Origin: Acheta domesticus
Taxonomy: Eukaryota > Arthropoda > Insecta > Orthoptera > Gryllidae
Assembly: GCA_031308135.1 (NCBI GenBank)
Contig: JAHLJT010004567.1
Span: forward strand, 30,725,602-30,789,601
DNA: 64,000 nucleotides
Direction: 5' to 3'
Shown piece after piece: positions 45,501 through 57,235 of this stretch. The position numbers and the translations under genes are program-made. Every line of letters starts with the position of its first letter. The stretch's first letter is position 1. The notes below the pieces were generated by a model. That model was not told the DNA's origin, did not search any database, and saw only the letters and a list, made by a program, of their open reading frames with translations.

Positions 45501-47569
45501 CAGAACAACATCTGCCGGGTTCCGCTAGTCTTGCTGTAAAATGTGACACGTCTCAAGACCCCTTCCATGACGCTTAACAATTGCCGGCGACCGGGAACAG
45601 CAACGCTGAGGCGTGGACGCTCACTTGAGGTGCATCGCATTCGCCATACACGCCAACAGGAAGAGGAAAAGCGCTAAGAAACTGCAGCGGCGAAACAGAG
45701 AACCTCGGAAGGAGAAAGTTGTTGAAATCAATGCTCTGGACGCTCTTTGATTCGCCATCTGTTTATATGTGTGTAACATCACGTTACGTTTGTGGACTTG
45801 GTTTCTGTGAACTTTTGTGGTGACATTTCCATTTATTTTATCTTATTCGTTTATTCATCTCTCCCACAGTTTTATCGCGTATTTAACATATTTTCTTAGT
45901 TTCAATGAATTTTAATGGCTAATGAATTATTCTATTTCTGCCGCTACTATTGGTTTTGTATTCGTATTTTTCTGTGCGTGATTTTTACAAATTTCTCGAA
46001 CCTCAATACCGCAATACCCTCTTAAGTCCAGTCCAGTGTCACGTGTTCGATCCGCTGGAAAACTTCGTAGTCCAATCGGTAGGTACTGAACCAATGACCA
46101 AGCGAGCTACAGATTAAAAAAAAACAAATATTTTTTCCAATGTCAAAAATGAGGGGCAAAATTGCACATGTTTGTGAGATTATAATCAATACTATTGTTT
46201 ATTTCATCGCTAGTGTAAGCATTGTATCTCATTGCCCGTGTAAGTTTTTCGGGTTAGCACAGTGTCTGGAAAGTCGAAAACTTGGTTTTAACTAGTGCCT
46301 GGGTACATACAAGATACCCAAAGAAAACTTTTTATGACCTTCTAGGTAAAATGTACCGACTTGTCTATCGCCTCCATTTGCAATAGTTTCATTGTTCAAG
46401 AGTCTTCGCGTTCGCGTACACTTCTCGTACCTGCACCCATGTAAACGTCTGTGTGGCATGCTAATCTTTCAAGTTTCTTGACGTTCCCGTTGGCTTTGCC
46501 TCCGGGCTCCCAGCCGCATTCCGACTCCATCCCTGTCTCCCCAACTAAATCAGGTCATCAACCTGGAAGAACTCTGGCATGCTCTTGCGTCTCTCGTTAC
46601 CTGCCCCATTGATAGAATCGTGTGATTACTCGCCATCTCGTCCCAGTTGTCACGCCTCGCCATTTCATGCATTACAACGCCTCTCGTATTTCTTTCACCC
46701 TCTGCTACAACCCTTCCATTCGTACAACGCAAAGTCATCGGTAGCCTGCCTTCTAACGCGAATCTCACGCCGTTCCACCCAATCCTTTCAGCAACGTATT
46801 TTTCAAGCATTCATGCAGTTTTCCAAACCTACACCACTTCTTCGCTCTCTTCAGTTCTCACAGCCTTCGCCATACCCACCCGTCATTTTTAAAGCATTCC
46901 TCTCAAACGAACATGTTCCGCGACCGCGTATTCACATGCCACCTCTCTTTTCCAATTTTTGTTGTTTACGGACGCCCCACAGTAGTTTGAAATTACAAGG
47001 AAAGCGCGCGTTGCTCGTTTTCTGAAATTCTGGAAATGGAGCTTCGCTAACAAAAAATTGATGTGAATGGTATGAAATGAAAATATTAAATGAAAACTGC
47101 CTTTCTCTACCGCTGATTTTCAATATTTCTGTTTACTTTCATAGTTTATTTTCATGAGGAGAGTGTTTCGGACACTAGATGACAAAATTGTCATATTTAC
47201 AGTTACCCACAGAATGAAGGCGTTATGGATGGCTCTCAAATATGTATATCGTGGCTGCAGATTTTGTGTATCAATTTTCTACTACTTATTTCAAATATTA
47301 CTAATATCATCAAAAATTAATTTAGGAAATAATGAAGAGAATCTCTCATTTAAGTAAATATAACTACTGAAAAGTAATAAAAATTCCGGAATAAGAGATG
47401 TTACTTTTTATATTCAACTCCTTCCTCTCGTTCGAGCATGTCAGTTGCTTTTCACTCAGCCCGTGGGAGGTTGGGTGGGATAGCTCGTGCGTACGAGGCG
47501 ACCCCAACGCACGCTCTCAGCCGCATTAATACGCCGGCGCGTTCATAACGCCTGGATTTCCGGCTCGCC
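45501..47569. other. Non-coding stretch with a possible SINE fragment
   Basis: 46030-46115 on the minus strand reads gtagctcgcttggtcattgg and, further on, a poor B-box (cggatcgaacacg), so it may be a decayed SINE head. ORFs at 46550-47025 occur on both strands without a domain. Otherwise nothing recognised. Confidence 0.35.
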
Positions 47570-47905
47570 CCTGCCCGCCCCGCTCAGCTCCGTCCCGTCC
47601 CGCGATGGTCCTTCTCGCCCCTCTCCTCCCCGGCCCCTCCCGCGCCGCCCCGTCTCTTCCTGCCTCGCTCCGCTCTGCCCTGCCCCGCCCCGCCCCACCC
47701 CACCCCGCTCTGCCCCGCCCCGCCCCGCCCCGCCCCACCCCACCCCGCCTTGCCCCGCCCCACCCCGCCTCGCCTCGTCCCGCTCCTCCCTGCTCATCCC
47801 TGCTTCACCTCACTCCACCCCGCTCCACCCCGCTTCACCCCGCTCCACCCCTCTCCACCCGGTACCCAGTCCCGCCCCGCCCCGCCCCACCCCACCCCGT
47901 CCCGA
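47570..47905. repeat. CCCCG/CCCCA pentamer repeat array
   Basis: Imperfect pentamers (cgccccgccccgccccaccc), degrading to ctccaccccgct-type decamers near 47790-47870. The Pro-rich (+) and Gly/Arg-rich (-) frames across it are low-complexity shadows. Confidence 0.9.
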
Positions 47906-48589
47906 TGAGAGCCTCACAAACCCTCCCCCCCCTTCTCTGGCCTACCTTCGTGGCGCCGGGGCACTCCCGAAAGGGAGACTTTTCAAAGGAGCTGCTGCTT
48001 CTGCTGCGTGTTATTATTATTTTCCTCCCTTTTTCGCTCCGCGGTTCCCATTCACGGTGCACGCTCGACTTCCTCCGGGCGTGTAATTTCGCTAAATTTG
48101 GCGCTGCTCATTATTGGAGTTCGTGAGATGGATGGTACGAGAGAGGCGTATAAAGTCGTGGGCGGCTGAAGGGAGTCGGACACGGTCGCAAGGGGCTTGT
48201 GAATAACGTATGTTAACAGCGCGGGTTAAGTGGACCGAGAGTGCCCTTTCAGGACGCGTCGTACAAGTACGTACTCAATTACGAGCTATTTTAAATGAAA
48301 GTTGTACCCCCTAATTAGAACGAACGTATTCCATGGACGTAATGGAAGATGGGCTTGAATTGAAATACTCATATGCTTTAAATTGATTTGGGGTGGTTGC
48401 ATTTCTCACTCCGTATATCTTTGTAATACAGCCTTGATGAATGGTGAATTTGAAATATTTGTAAATTCTCTGGATGAAAATACATCACGTGTCACGGAAG
48501 TTCTTAATTTCAGTTGGATTATTTCGTTTTTCCGGGCGTGTCAACTGCTAAGGGGATTGGTCCCGTAAGGATAGTGCCTGTTTAATCAC
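47906..48589. other. Unassigned stretch
   Basis: GC falls off after the pentamer array. No coding frame or repeat recognised. Confidence 0.35.
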
Positions 48590-49050
48590 AATAACTGCTG
48601 TGTTCGTCCCTCGCTGGGTGTTGAGATCCGGGGCAGACCTGTACGTTGGTTTGCGGGGTATTCGTCATCCAGGTATCTCCCACTAGCGAGGCACCACCCC
48701 AGCCGAAAAATCTCTAAGCTCCTGGTGCCTGTGGTTGTGAAGTGCATGCAAGTGTGTGTGAGGAGTGACATTAGGACAACGAAGAGGAAGGAAAGATCGC
48801 AAGCGATTCGTGACTCGTTTGTTAAGGTATTGCTCCAATAATCCATGATGTTGGTGTGAGAAACCACAGAATACTACCGACTGGCTTCAGAGCAACCACC
48901 CGCTGGAATTCTCCTCCAGACGTCGGTTGAACTCAACCTAGCTATGTAGGCAGTGTCGAAAATCCTGCGACTGTTGGGTCTCGAGCCCTAGGACCCCCTC
49001 TCAGATACACTGCAGTGACATCTGTTGATATCCTGAGCCGTCTGAGCTAG
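48590..49050 (-). mobile_element. SINE1 copy, minus strand
   Basis: Reverse complement contains B-box-like ctagggctcgagacccaac, then gattttcgacactgcc, ggagaattccagcgg and, near its end, ggctggggtggtgcctcgct and gggagatacctgg. Block order is that of SINE1. It forms an inverted pair with the 49170 copy. Confidence 0.8.
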
Positions 49051-49169
49051 TCTTAATTTCTGGGCAATGGAGAGATTAACAAGAAAGGTTCTCACGAATC
49101 ATCAACTTCCAGATTAATGTATTTACTTCTTTTAAAAAATGACACTACGCTGTTAACTAAGTCACCGGA

Positions 49170-49650
49170 AGCGGCGACTCAGGGCTTGTACTAATACCAC
49201 TGCAATGTCTCAGACCGGGAGGCTCTAGGGTTTGAATCCCGACGGTGACAGGATTTTCTACACTAGTTAGACAGCCAGATCGAATTCAGTCGCTTTTTTG
49301 GAGGAGAATTCTAGAGGCCGGCTGCTCTGATCGGTTGTTTTCCGTGTTTTCTGTTCCGATCAATACTAGGCGAATGCTGGAGCAGTACCCAAACAAACAA
49401 TCTTTCCTTCCCCTTTTCGTGTCGTATTCTCTCTCACCCCTTACTTACACACACTCACACTGACACGCACTACACTACCACACATGCCGGGAGACCGGTC
49501 GGGAGCTTAGAGTTTGTCCCGGCTGGGGCGGTGCCCCGCTGGTGGGAGATATCTGGTTGGGGAAAACCCTGCTAGGCAGCAGATAGGCACTACATTTACG
49601 GGACTAATGACCGTAGCAGTTGACGCGCCCGGATTCGCTAATCTATCAAT
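49170..49650 (+). mobile_element. SINE1 copy, near full length
   Basis: Head accactgcaatgtctcagacc, B-box agggtttgaatcccgac (~49229-49245), gattttctacactagttag, gagaattctagaggccgg, ccgatcaatactagg, an ACAC tract, then gggagaccggtcgggagc, tgtcccggctggggcggtgc, gggagatatctggttgggg and the tail gggactaatgaccgtagcag. This is the best reference copy of the family in the window. Confidence 0.85.
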
Positions 49651-50324
49651 GAACTATGTTTCCTTAACTTCGTGTATCAAAAATTGTTCATGATCAGAGA
49701 ATACTTCTTGGATGTTTTTAGAAATGTGTTTCCCTTTTGTTAAGGAGGTTTCATGAAGACCATCAACTAAATGAAATGGAGCCTAACAGATCAGTATAAT
49801 TTTCCTAGATGATGAAGAGGAGTAGGAGTAAAATGGCATACTCCGATCCCAACTGTCGGTGATAGACGACGCTTACGTATTTATGCCCTATTCTTTACAG
49901 GCCAATCATCACGGTGATTGTTTAACTTTGCTTTCCACTAGATTATGGTTATCGTCAAAAGTGAATACTGAAAATGGTCAGATGCGATATATGATAAAAT
50001 GAAAAGCGAATCACGCCGATAATGGCTTTGATTAAAACACTGCAAACTTAGCGCGGGATTAGAACATTTAGCCTTTGACTTGGTTATACTTCGATGCTAG
50101 GCTTCGATGCAAGTTCATATTGCAGCAAGGCAGGACGACATTTGCTGTGTCATGTTTTAAATTACTTTGTTTCACCGTCTTAAAGTGTTTTACCGTATCC
50201 AATTATTGTGCTTGCTCGTGCTTTGCTACCAACGATTACCGATTGGTGGTCAGGAAAATAGCAAGCCATGCGAATCTCAGATGGGGGAAATAATAACAAA
50301 AATATTCAATAAATAAAAAATAAT
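49651..50324. other. AT-rich stretch, nothing recognised
   Basis: No credible coding frame, hairpin or repeat. Confidence 0.4.
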
Positions 50325-50525
50325 GACCGGTACCGATAGCCGAAATCGCTAAAGCGAAGTACTGTCGTGACAATCTCGGATGCAAAGATCGCGGATTCGA
50401 GTCCCGTCTCGGGCATGGGTGTATTTGCGTTTGTATGTGCGTGTCGTTCTTTCACCTCTCATTATCATCATTTCATCTTCCATACCCCCAGGGCTAATAA
50501 CCCTGGGGAATAAAAATCGAATCCT
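50325..50525 (+). mobile_element. tRNA-derived SINE (third family)
   Basis: tRNA-like head ccgatagccgaaatcgctaa, gcgaagtactgtcgtgac, canonical B-box gcggattcgagtcccgt (~50390-50406) and a short body cgggcatgggtgtatttgcg. Ends with a small palindrome cccagggctaataaccctgggg (50488-50509) and gaataaaaatcga. Confidence 0.75.
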
Positions 50526-51070
50526 GCTAAATGCTGATCCCTCGACAAAACTTGCATGCGCCGGCTACTGAGATAATGATATTGAGCCCAGATAAATGTA
50601 GGAAGCATGCACGTGTGGTCCAAGTTCGGTCTTTCCTGAATTCAAACATTAATAGACTGCATGAACACTTTTCATCCCGAAGTAAACTCTCGGAGACAAT
50701 TTTTCCCATCTTTACAGGGTTCTTCAATATCTGTGAAAATAACAGAATTTTTAAAAGAAATGAATAGACTTATAACAAAATGATTAACAATAAGTACGTG
50801 GAAACAGTGAAAATTAGTATCTAAAATGTTTGGATCCATCTTAAAAAAGTATTATTTGCTCATGAATAGGAAAACAAGAAAAGAAGACGCCGTTTTAAGC
50901 AATAGTGTTATGACGTGACTAGAGAATATGAGAAGGCTATAGAAAAAAACTTGTTTTGGGTATAATAATTTTTTTATAATGTTCTAAAAAAGGTTGATTT
51001 AATTTGTGGTTTTATTCAATCATTCATTATTATTCTTTTCTCATATTCTGGCTGTACGGAGCAACTTGCA
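50526..51070. other. AT-rich stretch, nothing recognised
   Basis: Only short overlapping frames on both strands (50527-50767). No repeat seen. Confidence 0.35.
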
Positions 51071-51078
51071 GTGCCGAG

Positions 51079-51393
51079 CAGGGTTGCCAACTTTTGTCTA
51101 GATGAAATCGAGACTCAGGTCTAACCACCTGAAAGGGGAGAGTCCGGGGTAAATTTTGGAAAATTAAGGGCAGTGTAATGCAATTTTGAACATTTTCTTT
51201 GCCTTAAGCTTGGAATACAAAAAACTTACAATTATTATAAAAATCAATTTTATAAACAAAAATTAACTTTTTAAATGAAAAGTCTAAAATATCGGGACAA
51301 TTGCCGTCTCGACTTGGTTACTGCCGGGACGCGGGACAAACTCAAAAAAAAATCGGGACTGTCCCAACAAAATCGGGACGGTTGGCAACTCTG
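51079..51393. mobile_element. hAT-like MITE D with perfect 8-bp TSD
   Basis: 315 bp. Left end cagggttgccaac matches the reverse complement of the right end (cagagttgccaac) at 12 of 13 bases. Flanked by gtgccgag at 51071-51078 and 51394-51401. The right part has repeated cgggac words. Non-coding. Confidence 0.93.
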
Positions 51394-51401
51394 GTGCCGA
51401 G

Positions 51402-51655
51402 GGTTGTTGACTAGGCGTTGTCGGGGAATGACCGAGCTGCTGGCGGCGGAGCGACGGTCTGCTCGTCTGTGACCGCCTCCTCGGCCTCCGCAGAGTCAAT
51501 CACAACGCTTTAATTACCGCTCTACTAATTACTCTGCTGCTGCTGCTGCTGCCGCCGCCATCGCTGGGGGCGGCGGCGCGGCGCTGGTCGAGGGCAGCGG
51601 CAGCACGTGCGGGGCACCCGGGTTGCACTTCGCTCCCCCGCGACCGTAGATGGGA

Positions 51656-51693
<38 letters not shown>

Positions 51694-51830
51694 TACCCTC
51701 TGACGTCACGCCGGCCGGGCCCCGCGTTAATTAACTGCGGCGATGACTGCATTATTCACAACGGAGCAGTCTCTTCGCCTCGCTCAGGTTGTCGATCGGC
51801 GGCCGCACCTTTCGGTTCATGACGCGGCCC
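51402..51830. other. CpG island with trinucleotide repeats
   Basis: CTG/CCG triplets at about 51538-51560 and a (GGC)n run of about ten triplets at 51661-51692. Gly/Arg/Ala ORFs on both strands are triplet artefacts. Confidence 0.6.
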
Positions 51831-54256
51831 CGGAACCTCGATACGAGAGTGTTGATTGTTCGACATATAGCTCAGTGAAATAGCGAATAATCCTTACAAT
51901 TACACGAACATTTTTTTAATGATTAGGACTTTTTTTTTGTAATTTTTCTGTAGAACGGTCGTGAGGGTTGTTTGCATTAATTACAAGTGGAAAGCGCATG
52001 GTACGAATCCATTATGTCGGGAGACCGAAAACTGAAGCCTCGCTGTGACTTGCAATTACAGTGGAGTTGGCTTGTCACACAATGTTATTTTTTTTAGAGG
52101 TACGGACGGTTGGTGGGTTTATTTGTAGGTAATATGCTAGGGACTCCTGAACGGAATTATATACAGGTGCTGCAGACTTTTTTTTACTTCGGTTCTGTTT
52201 TTATTCTAAAAAGAACGGAAGGGGTTTTGTTTGGAATTCATTGTACAGAATAGCACAATTTCACGTTACATTAGTACTTAGCCAAATGTTTCGGCTAGCA
52301 AATATTTTCACAATCAGTTTGTATTGTTAGAACTTTTTGAACACGACTTTTTTGTTGTTGTTGTTTCTTTTTCGAGTAATTAAAAAACAGCTGATGAGAA
52401 CGACAGAGCGGCGAGTGAAACAATACTAATCATAAATAAAAGATTACATGAAACAAATCGAAATATGCGGAATTGTCGCAGTGATTCATTGCAAATGTTT
52501 CGTGTATTTGTTAGAACACACTAGTTGTGATATTAAAACGCAATGTAATATGATCTATGTTTCTATTTTATACAGGCGTATTCGTTAAAGTTTTCATTGT
52601 TTGTAGATCATGCCTATCGAAAACAGAAATGAAGCGGGTCAAAAACGAAGAATACCATCTTATGATTCCTTGCAGTATTCCGGATTGTATAATTTTTCTC
52701 GGTCGTACCTTTCCAATATATTCCAGTCAACTTCCACTCGCCACTAATGCCCAAATATGGGAAAACGTAGTAAAGGACGCGGCGAAGTGCCCTGCTTAGA
52801 CAATTTGGCATCCTTTTCAGTTTCATAATATAGTTGTCAAAACAATGGATTTAGAAATGTTCCAATTAATGTAGGTTTATCGTTGTTTGTTACCCTTCAG
52901 CCAAATGCACAAGGGTAGTTACTTCACACTTTACGGCAAGAGAAACTCATTTAAACTGACGTTTATGCAGGTTTTATTTCAAGTGAGAATCGTTTATTGC
53001 CTGAAGCAGTTGTAAGTAATAAAGTACCTTTCTCAGCCTTATTGTATTTTACTGCCTTCGGTTTCAATTCTCATTTGGTGAAGAGATTTAACCCGGCGTA
53101 TTCACTTCGTAACCTCTGGGCAACTTGTGTCATTATGATCATGTGTAGCAGTTCCTTGACCGCTTTGCGTCGTTCACCTTGGTTGATGAGTGTTGCTTGA
53201 TCCAGGACAGCATCCGAACAGCTTTAATATTGTTGATTTGTTGCTTGTAATGAAAATGATTTCCAGCTATTAGACTTGTCCAATACCTTTTCACACTTTT
53301 TAGAGAAAAATGTGAATAGAAAACACATTGTTCTCCAGATGCATCTTTTAACTTAAGCGATTATAATTCTCGACATATCGCAGTGGAGTTTTGATTTATT
53401 AAATTTATCGATACGGTTTCAAATATACTAATTTGTACGCTTTCTTGCCTTTTATCCGTACATTCCTGGTTGTTGGTTTCCTGTAAAAGTTTCCTAAAAT
53501 AATAATTCCGTTCTCTAGTTGCACCAAGATCACCGGTACTTGTGCAACCCTTTCTATACATGTCTCTAAATTTTGCAACAATAATAAGAGATCGTCGACG
53601 TGACAAAGTTTTAAACGGATACGTTTCACAGCTCTACAAGCACAAAGGCTTACTTACTTCATCCAAGCGTCTTGCTTCAGTTTCACACAATACATGCTAG
53701 GGGTTATACCGAATTGATTTTCAACTCTAGCCACAGTTCATTCTTTTAATTTACCAGCACTTCAACCAAGTTCAAACTCACTTAGAAGATATGTTTTACC
53801 TTATGATGGTATCTCCTTAAATTTCCACTAGAAACGAGCTTCCACTCGTTGTCATAGCACATTGAAAACCACCAAAACTCCAGTTGGCAACATCATCGAT
53901 CAACAGACTATTAGAGTGCAGCATTCACGGAGTGATTGTGTAGATAAGGGGCTCTCTCCTCATTGGATATCATTTTGTGTAGGGTAAAAGAACCTAGTTC
54001 AAGGCAATTTATCAGGTGTCTAAGATATGGATACATATTTTGAGATTCATTTTGTTCTTTGTAGACGTAGACATTAGTCCAGTGCCACCTCACTGAAATG
54101 GTGAATGCAATGTGTGCCTAAGTGATGGAACGCAGGGGAAATGATAACGAAGGGACAGTGGAAGAATGGGAGGAAGGGGAAACTCCGAGAAAACGTTTCT
54201 CTACTACACATTTTAAATTGTTAGGGCGATATTTGGATGTTGGTATTCCGAGGTGA
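51831..54256. other. AT-rich stretch without recognised features
   Basis: Several T runs. No frame above ~81 codons, no SINE box and no long inverted repeat noticed. Confidence 0.4.
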
Positions 54257-54260
54257 ATAG

Positions 54261-54791
54261 TGTGGCGTCATGGCCGGGGCCATAACAGAAAATACACAGA
54301 CGTGAACGGTTGTAAAATTTGCATATTTATTCTTAAAGTGTACCGACACCTGAAATTGCTATTTACAAATTTACAATGGTTTTCTCACCGACCGTTACTA
54401 GAAGGAAACTTTTACTGGTCACCACGACCGCTTGCCTAACGACACGATGCATGCGCATCGGCGTGCCTTGAGCCGCACCTCCCCGACGATCTTACGGACG
54501 AGCCCCAGAACAGAAGAAGAAAGTGTTGCCGTCCGAGTCGTCCTTTATACCGTCGTCCAGCCTGCCTGCCAGAATCTTCACGGGGTTCCCAAACTTGCCT
54601 CCATGGCAGCGCACGAGGTTCACCAACATGCCCTCATGGCAGCGCCCGTCCGGCCGTTTCCACGTCGCCCAAATATAGCCTTGTCTTGCGAAGCGTCCCT
54701 TCAGCGCGCGCCCGCAACTATTTCCTATGTGCATTTTGACACACTGAAATGCACGCCTAATTTCCTGTAATGCGACTGTTATGTCGCCACA
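54261..54791 (-). mobile_element. Solo LTR 2 with 4-bp target duplication
   Basis: 531 bp. Begins tgtggcgtcat and ends atgtcgccaca, giving inverted termini TGTGGCG/CGCCACA. Flanked by ATAG at 54257-54260 and 54792-54795. On the minus strand it has TATAAA (54544-54549) and AATAAA (54326-54331) ~215 bases apart. No internal coding region, hence a solo LTR. A 4-bp duplication is compatible with Gypsy- or Bel-Pao-type integrases. Confidence 0.9.
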
Positions 54792-54795
54792 ATAG

Positions 54796-55499
54796 CTAAC
54801 TTTATGGCTGCAAAGGCGTGCGGTCATCCCTCGTTATAAAAGCATATTATTATGTATGCAAGTAACACTAGTTATGTTTTTTTTATAATATCAATACCTA
54901 AGCCTTACAGCCGTACCTGGAAATAAGTGAATGATTTTGATGGGTAAGTGAAAAAGAAGATACTTGCGAGAGTGAAAATGGGGTAATGGTGGAATTTCAA
55001 GTAGCGTAAAGAGGAAATTTCCAGAAAATCTGACGCGAACCCACATTGTCCATCACAAACTGCACATGAATCAAAAGAGATTTGAACATCGGTCCCAGCA
55101 GTGGAAGGCGAGCTGTCTGACCGCTTCTCTTCAGGTTTCCGGAGCAATAAAAAGTATGTGAAGTCTGCAGCCTTGTTTACTACGTTGAATGTTCCAGGGA
55201 TTTTCAGCCACAGGGAGGATTCGTACTTTTTTACTTTCCCCATACCCATGAGGTTCGTAAAGATCGGTTGTCGTCTGAATTCTCCAGAATGCAATACCCA
55301 TAAGAACTTCCACTCATACCAGGAACAGAGTGGGGCTCCTTCACGTGCCCGAAGCTTACGAGCTCCCGAGGTTGGTACAGAAGTCACTCACCACTCACAC
55401 ACCACTCACATGCAGGCGGCAGGTCCCTCCTCACGTTCCCTGAGAACTGCCGAGACGAATCCAGAACCGGACTGGGGGTCAGCCGGATTTCGGTAATCT
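54796..55499. other. Unassigned stretch between two LTR-like blocks
   Basis: Overlapping ORFs on opposite strands (54905-55387 minus, 55101-55496 plus) carry no recognised domain. I see no protease, reverse transcriptase or integrase motif. Confidence 0.35.
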
Positions 55500-55639
55500 G
55501 GGGACACCCATCTGTCTCTTCACTTCACCCACTTGTACTATCGATTTGGCACCACGAAAATGGGCAATAACACTGAAGTTTCCAATTGTCCTCTTCTGTT
55601 TTCATAAGGAACCAGAGTTGTGTTTCTCGTTCTCGCTCT

Positions 55640-56050
55640 GGTGTGAGAGAAGAGAGTGCGGTCCAAGTTCGCACTGCGTTACTGCAACTGGCTCGGGTAG
55701 AGAGCGACAGTCAGACACCAACTCCGGTTGACAGCCGTTTATTCCAAAATGAAGAGTACAGAATCTGGTTCCAGGTTACAACTTACAGCTTACAACTGAG
55801 TCTGCCCCCACCTCACAGGACACCTCAGTTTTTATATCCGCTGCCTGGCGGGTGACTAACTGCCACGTGCCGCCGGCAGGCGCGAAGCAATTGCCTGAAG
55901 GGCGATCAGCTCTTAAGCAAGTTATTCTCACTTTTGAGAGAACTTCCTGCGTGACCTCAAGCGTACACTTGTGCACAAGTGTCCACGCGTTTAAGTGGAG
56001 TGCCCAAGTATCCGCGTGTTCGAGTGTATTGGCAATTGCCTGAGTGCTGT
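55640..56050 (-). mobile_element. LTR-like promoter/polyadenylation block, boundaries unresolved
   Basis: On the minus strand: TATAAAA (55830-55836) ~90 bases upstream of AATAAA (55738-55743), followed by gtctgactgtcgctctctac. This compact TATA-to-AATAAA spacing is typical of an LTR. I could not find TG...CA ends with a target duplication, so the ends are approximate. Confidence 0.5.
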
Positions 56051-56574
56051 TTATTATTTAGAATTTATATGCGTTTTCCAGATGCTCAGGATGCGATACT
56101 TCGGATGATGTCACAGAAGCTATAAGGCAATTCTGTGGTATATAATTCCATTTTCCCATTACTGCCCGAGGGGCAACAAAAGTAGATCGATAGTTCAAAA
56201 TAATCGATAGTTCCACTGTCATTTTCGTCTCCAATGTTTTCTAACTTACTAATGTACTCCGATTAGAAGTCGGTGGGCGGTTGGCGCCGAAGAGATGCTT
56301 CGGAGCCGATTTCGGCGAGGGGCCATTTTTGGGAGAGATGCTCTCGCGCAGCGCCCGCCTGCCTGCCCGCCACCTGCGGCGAACGTGCCGGCGCGCCGCC
56401 CGTGCCCGCCGTGTCGCGTCGCGTCGCGAGGCGCCGAACGCGCGTGGCGGTGGGAACGCGTCGCCGGCGCCTTCCCACCGCCCGCCACATCCATGCCCCC
56501 CAACGCGACCGCCCGCGATGCTATCGGAGGCAGAGGCCACGGCGCGGCGCGACGCGGCGCGCGCGGTAGGGGGG
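56051..56574. other. Short AT-rich segment and CpG island
   Basis: 56270-56574 is CpG-rich with long frames on both strands and in several phases, none with a domain. Probably a GC island rather than coding sequence. Confidence 0.4.
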
Positions 56575-57030
56575 CTCTGACGAGCTCATCGGTTCTGGGA
56601 ATATATGGCTAAGATTTCTGATCGCTGGTTTTCCGTGGTTTCTCCTGTGAATACCGGGCAAATGCCGGGGCAGTACCCTACCAAACGGGCCATGGACCGC
56701 GCGCGATTTTTCCTTCCCATTCCTTGCCCTATCCACACACCTTACTTACACATACTCTACCTTGCACTTCACTTCCAAGCTGGGAGACCGGTCGGGAGCG
56801 TAGCCGGGAGCTTGTCCCGGCTGGGGCGGTGTCCTGCTGGTGGGAGATATCTAGTTGAGGAGAACCCTCTAGCCGTCGGTAGGTCGGCACCGGATCTCGC
56901 CATTCAGCGGGGCAAGATCACCACCACCACCACTACTTCGACACCAAATAACATGCACTGCACTTTAGGGACTAATGACCTTGGCAGTTGGCACGCCCGG
57001 AATCAATCGATCATATCTCCAGGAATCAGA
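56575..57030 (+). mobile_element. SINE1 copy lacking most of the head
   Basis: Starts in the body (ctgatcgctggttttccgtg) and continues with aataccgggcaaatgccggg, gcagtaccctaccaaac, gggagaccggtcgggagcg, cttgtcccggctggggcgg, gggagatatctagttgagg, gtaggtcggcaccgg and gggactaatgaccttggcag. No B-box is found upstream, so it is 5'-truncated. Confidence 0.8.
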
Positions 57031-57083
57031 ACATTTTGTCAAATACAATCCTAGGCTTCCACGGCCAGTGTTATGTGATGGGT

Positions 57084-57235
57084 CTCGGCTGTCCGAGTGA
57101 CGCCGCGTGGAGGGCATTGATGCGGACGCGACGACATTTCGGCCATCCTGTCGTGGTCATCCACGTGAAGACCACGATAGGATGGTTAGAACGTCGGCAT
57201 TAGTGCCCTCGACGCGGTGTCACCAGACAGCCGAG
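57084..57235. repeat. 152-nt imperfect foldback
   Basis: ctcggctgtccgagtgacgc at the left pairs with the right end (ccagacagccgag). The complementarity continues inward through ccgcgt.gagggca and ccatcctgtcgtggtc/gaccacgataggatgg, to a short loop at ~57165. It immediately follows the SINE1 copy. Confidence 0.85.

Noticed and set aside
47487..48126. Pro-rich and Gly/Arg-rich ORFs of up to 199 codons
   Set aside because: Translation of CCCCG pentamers.
54905..55496. ORFs of 131-160 codons on opposite strands between LTR-like blocks
   Set aside because: They overlap each other, and neither shows protease, reverse transcriptase, RNase H or integrase motifs.
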